Source: Strongylocentrotus purpuratus
Taxonomy: Eukaryota > Echinodermata > Echinoidea > Camarodonta > Strongylocentrotidae
Length of the DNA: 64,000 nucleotides
NCBI RefSeq assembly: GCF_000002235.5
Contig: NW_022145609.1
Coordinates: 6,083,214-6,147,213, forward strand
Direction: 5' to 3'
The notes beneath the pieces were generated by a model. The model was not told the DNA's origin, ran no database searches, and saw only the letters and a program-made list of their open reading frames with translations. The position numbers and the translations under genes are program-made. How positions within the stretch are numbered: the first letter of the stretch is position 1; the number at the start of each line of letters is the position of its first letter. Of this stretch, positions 1 to 10,772 are shown in pieces.

Positions 1-278
1 ATTATAACTATTTCAAAAAAAAAAAAATCCCCCCCAAAATAAAAAAAATATAAGAATTATTAAAAACCAAGGGATATCGGTGGTATCGATCCCCGATCCA
101 GTAAAAATAACTCCACTGTAATTAACCAATCAGATTGTAGGGATTCTTCTTCCCATCTTATAATGCCGATTAAATAATAGTTTATAGGACAAAAATAACA
201 ATAAAATCATAAACGTTTTAACGATTTTGGAAAGTTTTGTGTTTGATGGTATTTTAATTGAGATCAATCTAGAAACGT

Positions 279-380
279 ATGTTAGCCTATGTTATGTTTC
301 ATTCCATCATTGAGTTATTAATGTAAATATGTATTGCTATTATGGAAATAAAAACCTCGCTTGAGGATAAGAGAAAAAAA
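279..380 (+). mobile_element. Short retro-inserted fragment with A tail
   Basis: 102 bp, absent from the matching introns of A-C, flanked by a perfect 13-bp target duplication AATCTAGAAACGT (266-278 and 381-393). It contains AATAAA about 20 bases before a terminal A run, so it is a reverse-transcribed RNA 3' end (a truncated LINE or processed transcript). Confidence 0.7.
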
Positions 381-550
381 AATCTAGAAACGTGCATTCC
401 TCATTAATTTTGACAAATTCATTGTTACACATACATGTAGATATCCAATGTCTAATGACCAATAATTGTCAAACGAACTGAATTAGTCCTACCAATTTAA
501 TCAAAGAAATGCACTTATTTTAATGTCGAAATCGTGATAATAGTGCTTAC

Positions 551-2122
551 ATCACTGGTGTGCCGTCAAGCCATCTGAATTGACCCTCGACCTCTCTGTC
601 ATTGCAACCAATCCAAAAGCACCATTCTCCTCGAGTATCGGGCACAGGGATGAAGGATGTCAAGAAATTCTACATTGATATTGAAGAAAAAAAACATTCG
701 ACTTAATTCCCATTCCTAAGACCAATTATCTGGAATAATATTCACCAAGAAAAGTTATATTGGACTGAGAAAACATGGTATTGATAAAAAAACATTTAAC
801 AAAAGTTTTTCTATTAAATGTATATTACTCCTTGGACATGATGCGTCTTTGTTGACGTTAGATTGCGTAATCGATTGGCGCAGTGTTTGGACTTCCTATG
901 AGGGTGACTTCAAGGAGTAAAATCGTGCATAGATGGCATTATATTACTCGCCCATACACTATCTGCCTTCATGGGCTCTTTCAGCGTAGGTAATGACGCA
1001 ATTCATATTGCGCAATCCTCGTATTACCGCATGCCCTAGTAACAAGGCAATTATTAACAGGGTACCGTTCATTTTGCATTTATTGTTTACTATAATTCTC
1101 ACCCTGTCATTTTGCGTCAAAGACTGTGTCACAGTGTAAGCCGCCGACGCAGCTATTTCTACGTCAGCAAGTGACGCTTCCAGAGCAACACTGTTGCTCT
1201 GGAAGCAGATGTTAAATGAAAAAACATGAACACAACCTAGACCAAGTTAAAACTGTATATCTATCACGCTACAAGTTAAACAAATTATTGTGATTATTAG
1301 CTGACCATTATTTGAATCGATTTAATACCTGGATCTCGTCTGAGTCAATCCTTGCTAGATTCGCTCCGTAACCTCGACAGCGAGCCTGCGCCTCATCGTA
1401 CCCTTCTAGGGTGATGTTATCCACTAGATAGACTGCGTCATCCAGTCGGTGCCATTCAGGAGAGGATGACTGACTTCTTACTGTATAATGATATGATAGT
1501 GACAGTTTCGAAATTATAAGGCGGCTGATTCCTCCGCGCAATTCTATTTGAATACCTGACGCAGCGGAATGTTGAAACAGCAGATATAGTTAACAGCACC
1601 CCATGGTACGTCTAATTGCAACTGATCCCCCCCCCCTCCATTTTAACAGGGCGCTGAAAGATGGCTTTTCACGAAAATAAGGTCTTTACATTTCTGGGTG
1701 CCCTTTCACTCCAAACTCAGTAGACAGCTCCCGTTGCAGCAGCACCCATTCACCATCCAATACAGGGGATGAAGTGCACCCCCGATAAACAAAAAATGAG
1801 AGAGGGTGCTGCAGCGTCCCCGGCACCTCCGTTTCCCAAGATGAAAAAAGATAATCAAACTGAGAATAAAAAGAACAAATGCCCGTAACAGTGGATACAT
1901 CAAGGTTTGTAACATGGTATTCGGTCTGTCTATTAAAAGTACCCTGAAACTATGCAATCGTTCTTGAATAAAGCACACAAAACAAATTAAAACAGAACAA
2001 AAATGTGATGCGTTTTTATGACGAACGTGATATTGTTTCTAAGTATTCTTACCCCCTTGCAAAGACACGATGGCTGCAATGATGATAGTAATGAACACTG
2101 TCTCCTCGGAGGCGAATTTCAT
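551..2122 (-). CDS. Gene D: 5' part of CTLD-Ig-FN3 receptor, runs off left edge
   Basis: Three exons are visible: signal 2053-2122 (MKFASEETVFITIIIAAIVS), CTLD exon 1 1329-1480 and CTLD exon 2 551-669. Phases (1 after the signal, 0 after CTLD1, 2 after CTLD2) match A and B, and all three are open. CTLD exon 2 is one codon longer than in A and B and reads WCFWIGC where A reads RYFWIGC. The third CTLD exon would be expected 250-450 bp further left but is not found in bases 1-550, so it lies outside the window or has been displaced. The intron at 1-550 is recognisably homologous to those of A-C over about 155-265 and 381-550 and carries a small retro-insertion at 279-380. Confidence 0.75.
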
Positions 2123-2440
2123 TTTAAATCAACAAATTGATCGGAGTTTGATGTCAGTAACAGATGCTATTCGTTTATGATTGTATTTCAAAATGTATGT
2201 TCATGAACATAGACTGGAAGAGAAATGAACGTTGCCGTGTCTCGCGCTGAAATGACCTTAAACAAACCTTGAATCTCCAGTTTTGTTTCCTGGGATTGTT
2301 GACATGAATCTTCTACTTACAGTTTCAAATAATAAATTTGCTATATTACCCAGTCTAATTTTAGAATAAAAGTAACCGTTTCCGTCTATGTTCATGCTTC
2401 CATATTTGGCAATGAAATAATTTGATTGATCGTGTCATGA
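2123..2440 (-). promoter_or_regulatory. Conserved 5' flank of gene D
   Basis: About 300 bp upstream of the signal exon aligns with the flanks of B (34931-35240) and A (47527-47830). A shared block at 2240-2258 reads AGGTCATTTCAGCGCGAGA on the gene strand, and further up there is an Ets-like CAGGAAACAAAAC. No clear TATA box. A promoter role is inferred from position and conservation only. Confidence 0.45.
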
Positions 2441-2726
2441 CGTAGTGTCATCATACATATTAATATGATTTCCTCCTTGTGCTTTGTTTTTGTCACCTGG
2501 TTTGTTTATGAAATGTTATAGGGAGGGACCATTAAGAGGGACCATTACGGTTACAGTGATTTAGTTTGCTTTCCTCTTCCCCGGCAACCAACTGATGCAC
2601 TCAGAGGACCTCCAGGAAGATTGTGCATTTATAATTGACTTTCTCTTAATGTTTGTTTACTTATGTTTACATTGTTATATTTTTTTGTGAATTGCCGAAT
2701 AAATAATAAATAAATAAACAAATAAA
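2432..2726 (+). mobile_element. Retroposon 3'-end fragment with AATAAA-rich tail
   Basis: Breaks the homology of the D flank with those of A and B. It ends in a run of AAT/AAAC-type repeats typical of LINE 3' tails. No coding sequence. No clear target duplication seen. Confidence 0.45.
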
Positions 2727-2799
2727 AATCCCTTCCAAAGACGAAAATCCTATTTGTAAGCGAAAGAATATTTTCTATGTGTTTTCCTGAATGCACTGT

Positions 2800-2905
2800 G
2801 GAGGTAAATAATCATAGTGATGACGACGATGTTGATAAACGATCATCATAATCTCCAAAAGAAAATAATAATAATTATAATGATAATGATAATAAGAATA
2901 ATTAT
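2800..2905. repeat. Microsatellite block (ATA/ATG-rich)
   Basis: Degenerate ATAATA/GATGAT repeats. Similar blocks stand at the same place in the other units: 22650-22755, 35320-35400 and 47886-48110. Confidence 0.7.
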
Positions 2906-2918
2906 TATAGTATAGTTT

Positions 2919-3150
2919 TTGAAGGGGGGGGGGGGGGGTTTTAAAATATTTTGCTCTCGAAAATTTGAAAATCGCGCCGGCCAAAAAGTCGCTCAGTGGG
3001 GGGGGGGGGGGGGGGGGAAGCGGACACTTTTTTTTTTTTTGGTCTCAAAATTTCAAAATTTGACATTTTTTTTCGTTGGGGGGGGGGGGGTAAGGTCATC
3101 TTATTTAGGTTAGCCGTGGGTATATATTTTTTTTTTTTTTTTTTTTGATA

Positions 3151-3188
<38 letters not shown>

Positions 3189-4637
3189 CCAAATGGGGGG
3201 GGGGGGGGGGGGGGGTTTTAGTTTTTTTAGGGGGGTTTACATACATTAAAATACCAAAGGGGGGGGGGTTTGAACCCCCAAACCCCCCCCCCTGCGTACG
3301 CCCCTGTTTCTGTTTAATACTGAGTTTCTTTGTTGCTTTGTATGTTTATGTAAGGTCTATGGCTTATGAAATGTTTAATGACCAATGTTTGTCAATATTT
3401 AAAGATTTTCTGTCAAGTTCGGTTTCACAATTTTCAGCGAAATCTGAATTTTGAAAATCTGCAATAGTTTTTTTAATTAAGACATACAAGATGAGGATTA
3501 TATGGTTCTTCTTAGATTCTTCTAAATTCGAATTGTAATCGACAAAAAGAGAGGGTATGCTTACAAAAGACCTGCTGAAAAGGTTCAGTTTTTTTAATTT
3601 ATTTTTAAAAATTTTAAAAATCATATTTCATCTTACATATCAGTTATATGTACTCGAAATATACTGTCAGAAATCAGGCAGAGATCTTTTGAATAAAAAT
3701 GAATCATAGAATGTATTAAATCAATTGGTATTTTGTAGAAATTGTAAAGTCAATAGTACGTTGACATTGAATTGAGGATATGAGAGAGCCTATAGAGTAA
3801 AATCAAAGATTTTTTTCGTTGTAGGCTCTAACACCATTGTATTCAGTTGAGGTAAAATATATCCCTTTCATTTTCATATTAGGACTGTCAGTTGGTAATC
3901 TCAATACCAGTCGGAAAGAGAGGATTCCTGAACTTCCGTCTTTTCAGTCAGGGGCAGCGGGGGTCTTTAAAGGTGGGGAGGGGTGACCAACAAAAAAAAG
4001 GCACTTTCTGGAAAAAGGGGCACCTACAAAGGGGAATCTCAAAGCGAAAAATATAGCATTTTGAGACATTGGTATATATATATATATGATTTTTGTTGTT
4101 GTTGATTTATCAGGGATGATTTTGTTTGTTATTCTCTTTACATTGTCCAGGATACTGTTAATCATCATACTTTGAGTTTGGTGTGTGATGGTCTGAATGT
4201 TTATTTGCCAGCGAGTGAAATGAGCGAGCAAACATATTAAGATTTGTGAGGTTGCAGTGCGAAAAAGAGGACAAAACAATCTTGATGGATTTTTTGTGCA
4301 CAACCTAATTAGGAAAGACCGAAAAGATCTTTTATCCCCCAAAAACATAGTTATATCAAATTTGAGTGAAATTAAAGAAAAGTTGGTCTTTAATAGCCGT
4401 TTTAAATTAGGTGCACATTTTTTGATGAATGTAAAAATGGGCACATATCCAAAGAAAAAGGACATTTATTTTATTACAAAAGAAAAAAGGGCACTCAAAG
4501 TAACAGGTGAATTATGTGAGATGAAAGTATGGCACCTCTCGCACCTGATATTGCATTATGCGGAATGTAAAATAGTGCATCATGACAAACAGTTACCATG
4601 GTATAAACCCTCATAGCTGATGTAAATCTTTTCTGTT
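2919..4637. repeat. Spacer of unit D, first copy of a 1.78 kb tandem duplication
   Basis: Begins inside a poly-G run that is the right-hand part of a hAT-like MITE (ending near 3306). It continues through spacer sequence to about 4548 and then joins the spacer's own left end (4549-4637). Nearly identical to 4638-6325 at an offset of about 1777. Open frames on either strand here are repeat translations. Confidence 0.75.
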
Positions 4638-4739
4638 CAGGGGCGTACGCAGGATTTTTTCAAGGGGGGGGGGGGGGGGGTTTTAAAATATTTTGCTCTC
4701 GAAATTTTGAAAATCGCGCCGGCCGAAAAGTCGCTCAGT

Positions 4740-4804
<65 letters not shown>

Positions 4805-4924
4805 ACTTTTTTTTTTTTGGTCTCAAAATTTCAAAATTTGACATTTTTTTTCGTTGGGGGGGGGGTAAGGTCATCTTATTTAGTTTAGCCGTGGGTATAT
4901 ATATATTTTTTTTTTTTTTTTTTG

Positions 4925-4959
<35 letters not shown>

Positions 4960-4965
4960 CCAAAT

Positions 4966-4997
<32 letters not shown>

Positions 4998-5085
4998 TAG
5001 TTTTTTTTAGGGGGGTTTACATACATTAAAATACCAAAGGGGGGGGGGTTTGAACCCCCAACCCCCCCCCCTGCGTACGCCCCTG
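4638..5085. mobile_element. hAT-like MITE, 448 bp, with 8-bp target duplication
   Basis: Perfect 16-bp terminal inverted repeats CAGGGGCGTACGCAGG and 8-bp target duplications TTTCTGTT (4630-4637 and 5086-5093). The same spacer in unit C (about 23447) shows the empty site. Interior is poly-G, poly-A and poly-T with no coding capacity. The 8-bp duplication and CAGGGGCG terminus fit the hAT superfamily. Confidence 0.8.
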
Positions 5086-7060
5086 TTTCTGTTTAATACT
5101 GAGTTTCTTTGTTGCTTTGTATGTTTATGTAAGGTCTTTGGCTTATGAAATGTTTAATGACCAATGTTTGTCAATATTTAAAGATTTTCTGTCAAGTTCG
5201 GTTTCACAATTTTCAGCGAAATCTGAATTTTGAAAATCTGCAATAGTTTTTTTAATTAAGACATACAAGATGAGGATTATATGGTTCTTCTTAGATTCTT
5301 CTAAATTCGAATTGTAATCGACAAAAAGAGAGGGTATGCTTACAAAAGACCTGCTGAAAAGGTTCAGTTTTTTTAATTTATTTTTTTAAAAATTTAAAAA
5401 ATCATATTTCATCTTACATATCAGTTATATGTACTCGAAATATACTGTCAGAAATCAGGCAGAGATCTTTTGAATAAAAATGAATCATAGAATGTATTAA
5501 ATCAATTGGTATTTTGTAGAAATTGTAAAGTCAATAGTACGTTGACATTGAATTGAGGATATGAGAGAGCCTATAGAGTAAAATCAAAGATTTTTTTCGT
5601 TGTAGGCTCTAACACCATTGTATTCAGTTGAGGTAAAATATATCCCTTTCATTTTCATATTAGGACTGTCAGTTGGTAATCTCAATACCAGTCGGAAAGA
5701 GAGGATTCCTGAACTTCCGTCTTTTCAGTCAGGGGCAGCGGGGGTCTTTAAAGGTGGGGAGGGGTGACCAACAAAAAAAAGGCACTTTCTGGAAAAAGGG
5801 GCACCTACAAAGGGGAATCTCAAAGCGAAAAATATAGCATTTTTAGACATTGGTATATATATATGATTTTTGTTGTTGTTGATTTATCAGGGATGATTTT
5901 GTTTGTTATTCTCTTTACATTGTCCAGGATACTGTTAATCATCATACTTTGAGTTTCGTGTGTGATGGTCTGAATGTTTATTTGCCAGCGGGTGAAATGA
6001 GCGAGCAAACATATTAAGATTTGTGAGGTTGCAGTGCGAAAAAGAGGACAAAACAATCTTGATGGATTTTTTGTGCACAACCTAATTAGGAAAGACCGAA
6101 AAGATCTTTTATCCCCCCAAAACATAGTTATATCAAATTTGAGTGAAATTAAAGAAAAGTTGGTCTTTAATAGCCGTTTTAAATTAGGTGCACATTTTTT
6201 GATGAATGTAAAAATGGGCACATATCCAAAGAAAAAGGACATTTATTTTATTAGAAAAGAAAAAAGGGCACTCAAAGTAACAGGTGAATTATGTGAGATG
6301 AAAGTATGGCACCTCTCGCACCTGATAAGGAGCGGTCAGCAGAGATGCCGGGAAAGGTACTTATGAGGACAGAATAAGGGCACCTATTACAAAGAAAAAG
6401 GTACAATTATCAAAGGGAAAATGGCACTAACTAGAAAGGATAAGGGGTGCGTGTCAAAATAAAAAGGGCACTAATTACAGGGTTAAATTGTATACCTTTA
6501 CAATTTGAATAAGGACACTCATCTGAGATGAAAAGGGACACTTATAAAAATGAAAAGAGGGCATAGAAAGGAAAAGAGGCCCTTATAACAGGTTTAGGAA
6601 CACTTATCAGAGATGGTAAGGGTCACTTCTTTTACCTGGCAATGGGTACTCACCTGAGATGAATAGGGACAATTGTGAGAATGGAAAGGGGCACTTATTA
6701 CAAAGTAAAGTGGGCACTTGTCGGAGGAAAAGGGGCACCTATCAGATTTTAATAGAGACATCTATCAAAGGTGTCAGAAGGGGCTCTGCGGGACTTGAAC
6801 CGCGAACCATGTGGTCCACAGACAGGTGACGAATCCACCAGACCACGCGACATCCCTACACCTCCAAAGTCAACATTCAAGATTTTCGTCCCCCCCCCCC
6901 ATGAGATATTGTCGTTGGAATGAAGAATTTTCTCGAAATATCCGAATAAATTATATTGAGGAAATTCTCACGTAGATGCCTTCGCTTCATCATTATGATA
7001 AAGACCGAGCCCCACCTACGCGATTAAAAAAAAAATCAATATATACATGTAAACAAATTT
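5086..7060. repeat. Spacer of unit D, second copy
   Basis: Matches 23460-25475 (unit C), and in part 35590-36420 (B) and 48340-49345 (A). From about 5725 it contains a sequence starting CAGGGGCAGCGG that is absent in unit B. From 6300 it is an irregular minisatellite of AAAAGGGGCACTTA-like units. Confidence 0.7.
6782..6855 (-). repeat. tRNA-like sequence (SINE head) within the spacer
   Basis: The minus strand shows an A-box-like TGGTCTGGTGG and a B-box GGTTCAAGTCC, but the acceptor stem does not close. A near-identical copy lies at 25198-25271 and a related one in the SINE at 36815-37012. Not a functional tRNA. Confidence 0.6.
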
Positions 7061-7310
7061 ATGGACACAGTTTACTTTTTTATTCATTAATTTATTGGTG
7101 TAATGTTTGACCGACAGAACAGGCTGAAACGTCCCCTTTTTATCGCAATTACACCAACATTATTTACCAAGCTATTTTAAATAACTTTTTTTAACACTAT
7201 CATTACAAAGTTATACTTTTTATTGCGTAATATAAAATGTTTTAATACATACAAGGTATTACATATTGCCACATGTAATACATGAAACATACACCAGATT
7301 TACAATAGGA
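7061..7310. other. Unit spacer remnant, no gene seen
   Basis: Part is shared with 27170-27310 (TAATGTTTGACC, then GGGCTGAAA or AGGCTGAAA). No open frame or motif of note. Confidence 0.5.
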
Positions 7311-7317
7311 AAGTACA

Positions 7318-7700
7318 TTGCATGGTTTCAATAGAATAACACCTTCAGGTGAGGGGGTTAGTGGAGATATTTTACAAAGCCTTGTTATGCCTTATACACC
7401 AGCTCGTAGTCTAAGATCATCACACCAGCATCTTCTTAAGATCCCAAATACACGAGTAGCTTGTGGTGAAAGGGATTTTTCATCTGCAGCACCTTGTCTT
7501 TGGAATAATTTACCATTTAATTTGAGAATCATAACTCCCTTAGAGACCTTTAAATCCAAGCTGAAGTCTTATCTTTTTTAACAATACCTGTACTTGGCAC
7601 TATGACACTCATCCAAACTCTCTCATTCTTTTTATTTTTCTTGTGCGCCTCGGTTGTTTAGATAGACGGCGCTATGCATATGCCTATTATTATTATTATC
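7318..7700 (+). mobile_element. 5'-truncated CR1/L2-type LINE, C-terminal end
   Basis: The frame at 7318-7581 ends ARSLRSS...ERDFSSAAPCLWNNLPFNLR...FKSKLKSYLF, the typical C-terminus of CR1/L2-group ORF2 proteins, also seen at 54088-55920. It is followed by a 3' untranslated part with GGCGCTATGCATATG and an ATT-repeat tail. Confidence 0.75.
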
Positions 7701-7710
7701 AAATGGGTAC

Positions 7711-7853
7711 CTGGTAGGATTATTCCTTGAAATGCACTGTGCGCTGATAAGGCTGAAGGCTAGGGTAATAAAGTCCAAAGCTCTTTGGAAGCGCATAGAG
7801 ATATTATTTCATAACGTATTATGCGCTATACAAGAACTGAACTATTATTATTA
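7711..7853 (+). repeat. 5'-truncated SINE
   Basis: Contains ATGGGTACCTGGTAGGA, AGGGTAATAAAGTCC and a GCGCTATACAAGAAC-ATT repeat end. Matches the body of the minus-strand SINE at 17390-17668. Confidence 0.6.
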
Positions 7854-7855
7854 TC

Positions 7856-7949
7856 ATTGATACGAAGAGGAAAGGAAGGAAAGACAACAGTAAAGAGGAA
7901 GACAACTGAGAAGAGAGAAGGAGAGAGAGAGGGGAGAGAGAGAGAGGAG

Positions 7950-7990
<41 letters not shown>

Positions 7991-7991
7991 T
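7856..7991. repeat. GA-rich simple repeat
   Basis: About 135 bp of almost pure purine, ending in a (GA)n run. Confidence 0.85.
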
Positions 7992-8419
7992 ACCTACATT
8001 CGCACACAATCTACCAATCGTTCATAACCTCAATTCTAAATCTTGCGAGCGAGAGGAAATTTGATATTTGATTGTATAACAAAAATCAATTTGGTTACTA
8101 AAATATTTCGTTTACATGATTTTTTTTTGGAATCACTCTAAAATAGATCACCTCGATAAAAAAAATAAATAAAAAATAAACAAAAATAAATTCCCGGTAA
8201 GGTAGGGTGTTTATACCTCCCCTTAGTGAAAGCATTAAGCGAATGTGCTTGCAGATCAAATCAATATGTATACAAGTCGCGAGCTGTCGCAGCCCAGTAA
8301 GATACCAATTATTCATCCACTCCTTGTACGATGTCACTCATTGCGCGTCAAATATCACGCGAGTCGTCGACCCAGGCCTGAATCAGTACTTTTAAACTCC
8401 AGATGAAATATTGACGTAA

Positions 8420-8621
8420 CTATTCCAATTTCTCTGGATCAGCGATATCATCGTAATCCACTTCTATGCTGTCGCTGATCCTTGATCTTCTGAGGCCCTG
8501 GTAGGCATGTTGCCCGACTACACTCTGTTGAGGCAGCTCGTAATCAGGGCTCTTTGGATCGCCTGCTCCTCCTGGGACAACACGTAAACGAGACAGGTCT
8601 GCCTTCTTCTGCTTCCGCTTG
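8420..8621 (-). CDS. Gene C tail exon, ITAM lost by a 4-nt insertion
   Basis: The tail encodes YELP, YQGL-x12-YDDI and then ADPEKLE-stop. Compared with B, four extra bases (GTTA) follow GAATA, turning the second ITAM tyrosine codon into TAG. This differs from the mutation in gene A, so the two losses are independent. Confidence 0.75.
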
Positions 8622-8876
8622 CTGGTGGTTGATTTAGAAACGACAGACAGAAATAGTGATTAATCATTGTAATCGTTATCATCATCATCTTCGTCATCAC
8701 CAGCAATATTACTATCACTATTAATATTATATTTGGAATTTTCAAATACTATAAGTGTAAAGATAGAGGTATAAGAAAATTTGCATTTTAAGGTCTTTGA
8801 GGCTAAATGATATACATGATGAGATTAACATGATTTTTGTTACTCTTTTACCTAAAAATGCCTTTTTAGTCCGGTA

Positions 8877-10682
8877 GAAGTTTTTCAGACCTGGAAAAGT
8901 TGCCAAGTAAAAGTTTTTGTTGATTCTTGTTCTAGATGGGTATTGAATTACCTTCAGCTTGCCACCTTGGCAACCTTGGGCAACTTTTTTTTATTAGCAT
9001 AATCATCCAATTAGCATATGTTCAATAATTATGTAATATGTTGCTAGTCTTAATCCAGGATGCCTGAAAATGTGGGTAATACGGCTTTTCAAGGGTTTAC
9101 CATGACAAGGAATTCATTTATGCCACTGATTTTTATTTTTAAGTAATGAAATTGTCTTAAATAGCGTAATAAGCATAATCATCTAACTAGCATATGTACA
9201 ATATGGAATATGTTGCTAATATTAATCCAGGAAACCTTAAAACATGGATAATATTACTTTTCAAGGGTTTCCTATGACGAAAAATTCATTTATGACACCA
9301 GTTTTTATTTTTTTGTAATGCAATTGTCTTAAACAGCATAATTAGCATAATGGGCTAATTAGCATATGTACAATAAATGGAGCTCTTTGTCATTGTTTAT
9401 CTAGAGAGCCTGAAAATTGTGCAATGCAACATTGTAAATCACATTTTAAAGACAACACATTAATTCATGAGAAATATTCCACGTAGATATATTATAATTA
9501 GCCTAATTAACATAATTAGTAAATTTGAATACTTGAATTTATTGATATAGGTCTAGTCTAGCCAGAAAAAATCTGGGGTGACAATTTCAAAGTGTATTTT
9601 TTAAAATTAAATGACAACCATTATCCATCTCAGAAGTCAGTCACTTAGAAACGTAAAATAATTAGCCTTACTAGCATAATTAACCTAGTTAGCATATTAA
9701 TCAGGCAATTGCCTTTTGGCCTTGTGAATTTCTGTCCGACGAGACAGAATACAAAGGTATTCTTTTAAAATGTCCCACTGAACAGTCATGACAGAGACCA
9801 GTAAATTATTAAAGACAGAAAGAAATGTTTTTGGCTCGACTGAAAGATGGTTACTGTGGCAAAGTATATTTAGAATGTTGATCATTTTTTTCTTTTAGTT
9901 TAGGTATTGGGGACAGAATTGTGAGAATTCCTTGTTTGTGTTATATGGACATATATTGGTAGGCCTACTTTGCGATCTAACAGTACTTATACTAAGATGC
10001 ATAGATGATGAATTACATAGTAACAATCCTTGCCTATTTAATCTAACCAATTGCCTGATCAATGAGTTTAATTGAGTTAATAATGCTAGTAAGGCTAATT
10101 ATTTTTTATTTCAACATGATGGACCTGTGAGATATTGATTGTTATAACAAAAATACAAATACAATTGCCATTCCAAATTTTTCTGGATAAACTAGGCCTA
10201 TATCAATAAATGCAAATATTCATATTGACTAATTATGTTAATTAGGCTAATTATACTACATCTACATGAAATATATTCTTTTAAGTTAATGTGTTGTCTT
10301 TAAAATGTGATTTACAATGTTGCGTTGCACCATTTTCAGGCTTTCTAGATAAACAATGACAATAAAGTACATATATTGTACATACACTGTATGCTAATTA
10401 CCTCATTATGTTAATTATGCTTTTTGAGACAATTGCAATACTTAAATAATAAACTGGTGTCATAAATGAATTCCTCGTCATATAAAACTGGAATAGTCAT
10501 TTAACCCATGTTTTCAGGCTTCCTGGATTAAGATTAGCATCGAATATCCCCCAAGGTTCCCAAGGTGGCAACCAAGCTGAATTTACTTCAGTACCCATCT
10601 AGAACACGAATCAACAAAAAACTTCGTACTCAACAACTTTTCAAGGTCATGTACATGGTATTTGGTACCTTCTACTGGACTA
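8877..10682. mobile_element. Foldback element with about 800-bp inverted arms
   Basis: The left arm (about 8877-9690) is repeated inverted in the right arm (about 9880-10682), with ends TAGTCCGGTAGAAG and CTTCTACTGGACTA. Units resembling CTAATTAGCATATGTACAAT recur within each arm. The matching introns of A (near 41270) and B (near 28630) are uninterrupted. No transposase frame, so non-autonomous. Target duplication unclear. Confidence 0.75.
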
Positions 10683-10772
10683 CTTTCAATGCAGACTGTA
10701 CAAGAGTAATAGATTGTAGGCAGCTATGTTGTATAAACTACTTAAAATTAGGAATTAGAAAATTGAAAAACA

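Noticed and set aside
2941-5010. Poly-Pro/poly-Gly open frames
   Set aside because: Pure products of poly-G, poly-C and poly-A runs in the MITE.
3944-6242. Long minus-strand open frames (up to 173 codons) repeated at 3944-4465, 5820-6242 and 24243-24548
   Set aside because: They are the same spacer sequence read in antisense, lack any domain, and are broken in the unit A and B spacers.
6782-6855. tRNA gene
   Set aside because: A and B boxes are present but the acceptor stem and anticodon arm do not fold; related sequence forms the head of a SINE.
7318-7581. Small host gene of 87 codons
   Set aside because: Its sequence matches the C-terminus of CR1/L2-group LINE proteins and is followed by a LINE-type tail.
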